Assembly: GCA_003556835.1 (NCBI GenBank)
Contig: PWQG01000068.1
Span: forward strand, 1 to 17,001
Direction: 5' to 3'
DNA length: 17,001 nt
Origin: Gammaproteobacteria bacterium
Lineage (GTDB): Bacteria > Pseudomonadota > Gammaproteobacteria > Pseudomonadales > Pseudohongiellaceae
Part shown: one piece after another, positions 13,608 through 17,001 of the stretch
Layout of the letters: every line of letters starts with the position of its first letter
Numbering within the stretch: the first letter of the stretch is position 1
Program-made: the position numbers and the translations under genes
Notes under the pieces: generated by a model
Databases searched by the model: none
The model's input: the letters and a program-made list of their open reading frames with translations, nothing else
What the model was told of the DNA's origin: nothing

Positions 13608-14951
13608 ATGTCAATTGAAATTAAAGCGCCTACCCTGCCGGAATCTGTGCCGGACGGCACCGTTGCCACCTGGCATAAACAGGAAGGTGACGAGGTGAAG
13701 CAGGACGAATTGCTGGTCGATATCGAAACCGACAAAGTCGTCATCGAAGTGGTCTCACCTTCCGATGGTGTGCTGGAAAAAATCATCAAGCAGACCGGAG
13801 ACACCATTGTCAGCAATGAGGTGGTGGGCAAGGTCAAGGAAGGCGCGGCCAGTGGCGACGGAAAGTCCTCTGGAAAGTCCGGTGATGATGAAGGCAAGGA
13901 CGAGTCAAAAGACAAAGCCTCTGATGACGGAGACAAAAAGGACAAGAAGCAGGGCAGCGCGGATGAGAAGCGTGGTGACGGCGATGACAGCAAGTCTTCC
14001 GATGAGGTTCTGCTGAGTCCGGCTGCGCGAAAGCTGGCTGAAGAAAATGACGTGGATCCATCGAAGATCAGTGGCAGCGGCAAGGACGGACGTATAACCA
14101 AGGAAGACGTGGTGAAGTTTGTCGAAGGCAAGGGCGAGGAGAAGTCCTCGGGCAAAGCCGCTGCTGCAAAAGAAACGTCCGATGATAAAGAGATGAGCAA
14201 GTCACTGGACAAGGCTTCCGCGCCGGGGTCGTCGGATCAGTCCGGTGGACGGGTGGAAGAGCGTGTCCCGATGAGCCGGCTGCGGGCCCGCATTGCGGAA
14301 CGTCTGCTGCACGCCAGCCAGTCCACGGCCATGCTGACCACGTTCAACGAGGTCAACATGCAGCCGGTCATGGAGCTGCGCAACCGCTACAAGGATCTGT
14401 TCGAGAAGACCCATGACGGTACACGTCTGGGTTTCATGTCCTTCTTCGTGCGAGCCAGTGTCGAAGCCCTCAAGCGCTACCCGGCCGTGAACGCTTCGCT
14501 TGATGGTAACGATGTGGTTTACCACGGCTATCAGGACATCGGGGTGGCGGTTTCTTCACCGCGCGGCCTGGTGGTACCGGTGCTGCGAAACGCCGATCAC
14601 CTGAGTCTGGCCCAGGTTGAGGACACCATCCGCGACTATGGTCTCAAGGCGCGTGACGGCAAGCTCGGCATCGAGGAAATGACCGGTGGTACATTCACCA
14701 TTTCAAACGGTGGCGTGTTCGGCTCGCTGCTGTCTACGCCGATTCTCAATCCGCCGCAAACAGCCATTCTGGGTATGCACAAGATCCAGGAGCGCCCCAT
14801 GGCGGTGGATGGCAAGGTGGAAATCCTGCCGATGATGTATCTGGCGCTTTCTTATGACCATCGTCTCATTGATGGCAAGGAGGCGGTGCAGTTCCTGGTG
14901 ACCATCAAGGAGCTGCTCGAAGACCCGGCGCGCATTCTGCTGGAACTCTGA
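13608..14951 (+). CDS. sucB: 2-oxoglutarate dehydrogenase E2, dihydrolipoyl succinyltransferase
   Basis: Core of the 2-oxoglutarate dehydrogenase complex, transferring the succinyl group from the lipoyl arm to CoA. 447 aa, slightly longer than E. coli SucB. Domains: a lipoyl domain (residues 1-78) with the lipoylated Lys43 in IETDKVV; a linker (about 79-133); the E3-binding domain [29 protein letters not shown] (about 135-163); a second linker (about 172-215); and the catalytic acyltransferase domain ending with the active-site SYDHRLIDG (His418, Asp422). The first linker has no proline and is made almost entirely of Lys, Asp, Ser, Gly and Glu, unlike the Ala/Pro linkers of E. coli. ATG 13608 follows TAAGGA with good spacing, 43 nt after sucA. 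Confidence 0.97.
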   Translation: MSIEIKAPTLPESVPDGTVATWHKQEGDEVKQDELLVDIETDKVVIEVVSPSDGVLEKIIKQTGDTIVSNEVVGKVKEGAASGDGKSSGKSGDDEGKDESKDKASDDGDKKDKKQGSADEKRGDGDDSKSSDEVLLSPAARKLAEENDVDPSKISGSGKDGRITKEDVVKFVEGKGEEKSSGKAAAAKETSDDKEMSKSLDKASAPGSSDQSGGRVEERVPMSRLRARIAERLLHASQSTAMLTTFNEVNMQPVMELRNRYKDLFEKTHDGTRLGFMSFFVRASVEALKRYPAVNASLDGNDVVYHGYQDIGVAVSSPRGLVVPVLRNADHLSLAQVEDTIRDYGLKARDGKLGIEEMTGGTFTISNGGVFGSLLSTPILNPPQTAILGMHKIQERPMAVDGKVEILPMMYLALSYDHRLIDGKEAVQFLVTIKELLEDPARILLEL

Positions 14952-14986
14952 TTGCGGGCAGTCGCCTGAACACCGACGTCGCTACC

Positions 14987-15024
14987 GGGCCACAGTCACA
15001 CCATGTACTGTGGCTCTGGTTTTT
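14987..15024 (+). terminator. Hairpin with T run between sucB and lpd
   Basis: GGGCCACAGT (14987-14996) pairs with ACTGTGGCTC (15007-15016), ten pairs including one G-T, over a 10-nt loop. It is followed by TGG and five T residues (15020-15024). The break between stem and T run makes it weak, so it more likely trims or attenuates transcription, or protects the sucB 3' end, than ends the operon. Confidence 0.45.
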
Positions 15025-15058
15025 CGGGATGATCGGTACACTGACAAGAAGACGATAG

Positions 15059-16513
<1,455 letters not shown>

Positions 16514-16531
16514 CGATGTGAATCTGGCGGA

Positions 16532-16576
16532 TATCAATCAAGCAGCTATCAATCAAATATCTATCAAGAAACTATG
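16532..16576 (+). repeat. Three 15-bp direct repeats upstream of sucC
   Basis: TATCAATCAA starts at 16532 and 16547, and a variant TATCAAGAAA at 16562, a strict 15-bp step in the 74-nt gap between lpd and sucC. The last unit runs into the ribosome binding region of sucC. Confidence 0.7.
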
Positions 16577-16587
16577 GTGAACGGAGT

Positions 16588-17001
16588 ATGAATCTACACG
16601 AATATCAGGCGAAGCAGCTGTTCGCTGAATACGGCCTGCCGGTCTCCAGCGGTCACGCTGTGGACTCGGCTGACGAGGCGGTCCAGGCTGCCGAAAAAAT
16701 CGGCGGCGACAAGTGGGTCGTCAAGGCCCAGGTGCATGCCGGCGGCCGCGGCAAGGCCGGCGGGGTGAAGCTGGTGTCCAGCGCCGATGAGATCCGCGCC
16801 TTTGCTGACCAGTGGATTGGCAAGAATCTGGTGACCTACCAGACTGACGCCAATGGCCAGCCGGTACGCAAGATCCTGGTGGAAAGCTGCACTGATATTG
16901 CCTCCGAACTGTACCTGGGCGCCGTGGTCGATCGCGGTACCCGCCGGATTGTCTTCATGGCCTCCACTGAAGGTGGTGTCGAGATCGAGAAAGTGGCTGA
17001 A
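16588..17001 (+). CDS. sucC: Succinyl-CoA synthetase beta subunit, N-terminal part
   Basis: ADP/GDP-forming succinate--CoA ligase beta chain, turning succinyl-CoA into succinate with nucleotide phosphorylation. The window ends after 138 codons of the usual ~388. The start [19 protein letters not shown] is the invariant family opening. The ATP-grasp nucleotide site shows Lys46 and the loop [17 protein letters not shown] (46-62), then [24 protein letters not shown] sits unusually close to the ATG (one base), and GGTGA is a few bases further upstream, so initiation may use an offset pairing. sucD is expected next, outside the window. Confidence 0.97.
   Translation, partial: MNLHEYQAKQLFAEYGLPVSSGHAVDSADEAVQAAEKIGGDKWVVKAQVHAGGRGKAGGVKLVSSADEIRAFADQWIGKNLVTYQTDANGQPVRKILVESCTDIASELYLGAVVDRGTRRIVFMASTEGGVEIEKVAE

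Overview
The window is a stretch of core chromosome from a gammaproteobacterium. The strongest evidence is the gene order gltA (minus) | sdhC-sdhD-sdhA-sdhB-sucA-sucB-lpd-sucC (plus), which is the Pseudomonas-type TCA-cycle cluster. Protein style (SdhC/SdhD heme and quinone residues, type II citrate synthase, DusA, HrpA C-terminus) fits Pseudomonadales/Oceanospirillales. The acidic, lysine-rich linker in SucB and the dispersed-palindrome style make a marine or halotolerant lineage (for example Alcanivorax- or Halomonas-like) my guess; this is inference, not proof.

Layout. 1-616: 3' end of the helicase gene hrpA. 702-1415: mlaA (outer-membrane lipid asymmetry). 1419-2878, minus strand: a TerB-like gene and dusA, overlapping by 4 nt and convergent with mlaA. 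2879-3035: a compact divergent promoter region serving dusA and gltX. 3036-4547: gltX. 4572-4751: tRNA-Ala(GGC) with its own promoter and intrinsic terminator. 4752-5615: an 860-bp non-coding island with two related long palindromic elements in opposite orientation and a 45-bp tandem repeat between them. 5616-6954, minus: gltA with its terminator. 6955-7395: divergent control region. 7396-17001: the sdh-suc cluster, cut off inside sucC.

How the genes work together. GltA makes citrate. SucA, SucB and Lpd form the 2-oxoglutarate dehydrogenase complex. SucC (with SucD, beyond the window) makes succinate and ATP/GTP. SdhABCD oxidises succinate and feeds electrons to the quinone pool. gltA is transcribed away from the rest, so the 441-bp gap at 6955-7395 is the shared control point.

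Two things stand out. First, sdhB carries an in-frame TAG at 10335-10337, exactly between its [2Fe-2S] domain and its [4Fe-4S]/[3Fe-4S] domain, while the coding sequence on both sides looks fully intact. Second, the island downstream of tRNA-Ala holds two modular palindromes (4825-5005 and 5456-5580) whose ~55-nt core is nearly identical, whose outer arms differ greatly between the copies, and whose arms are nevertheless perfect inverted repeats within each copy.
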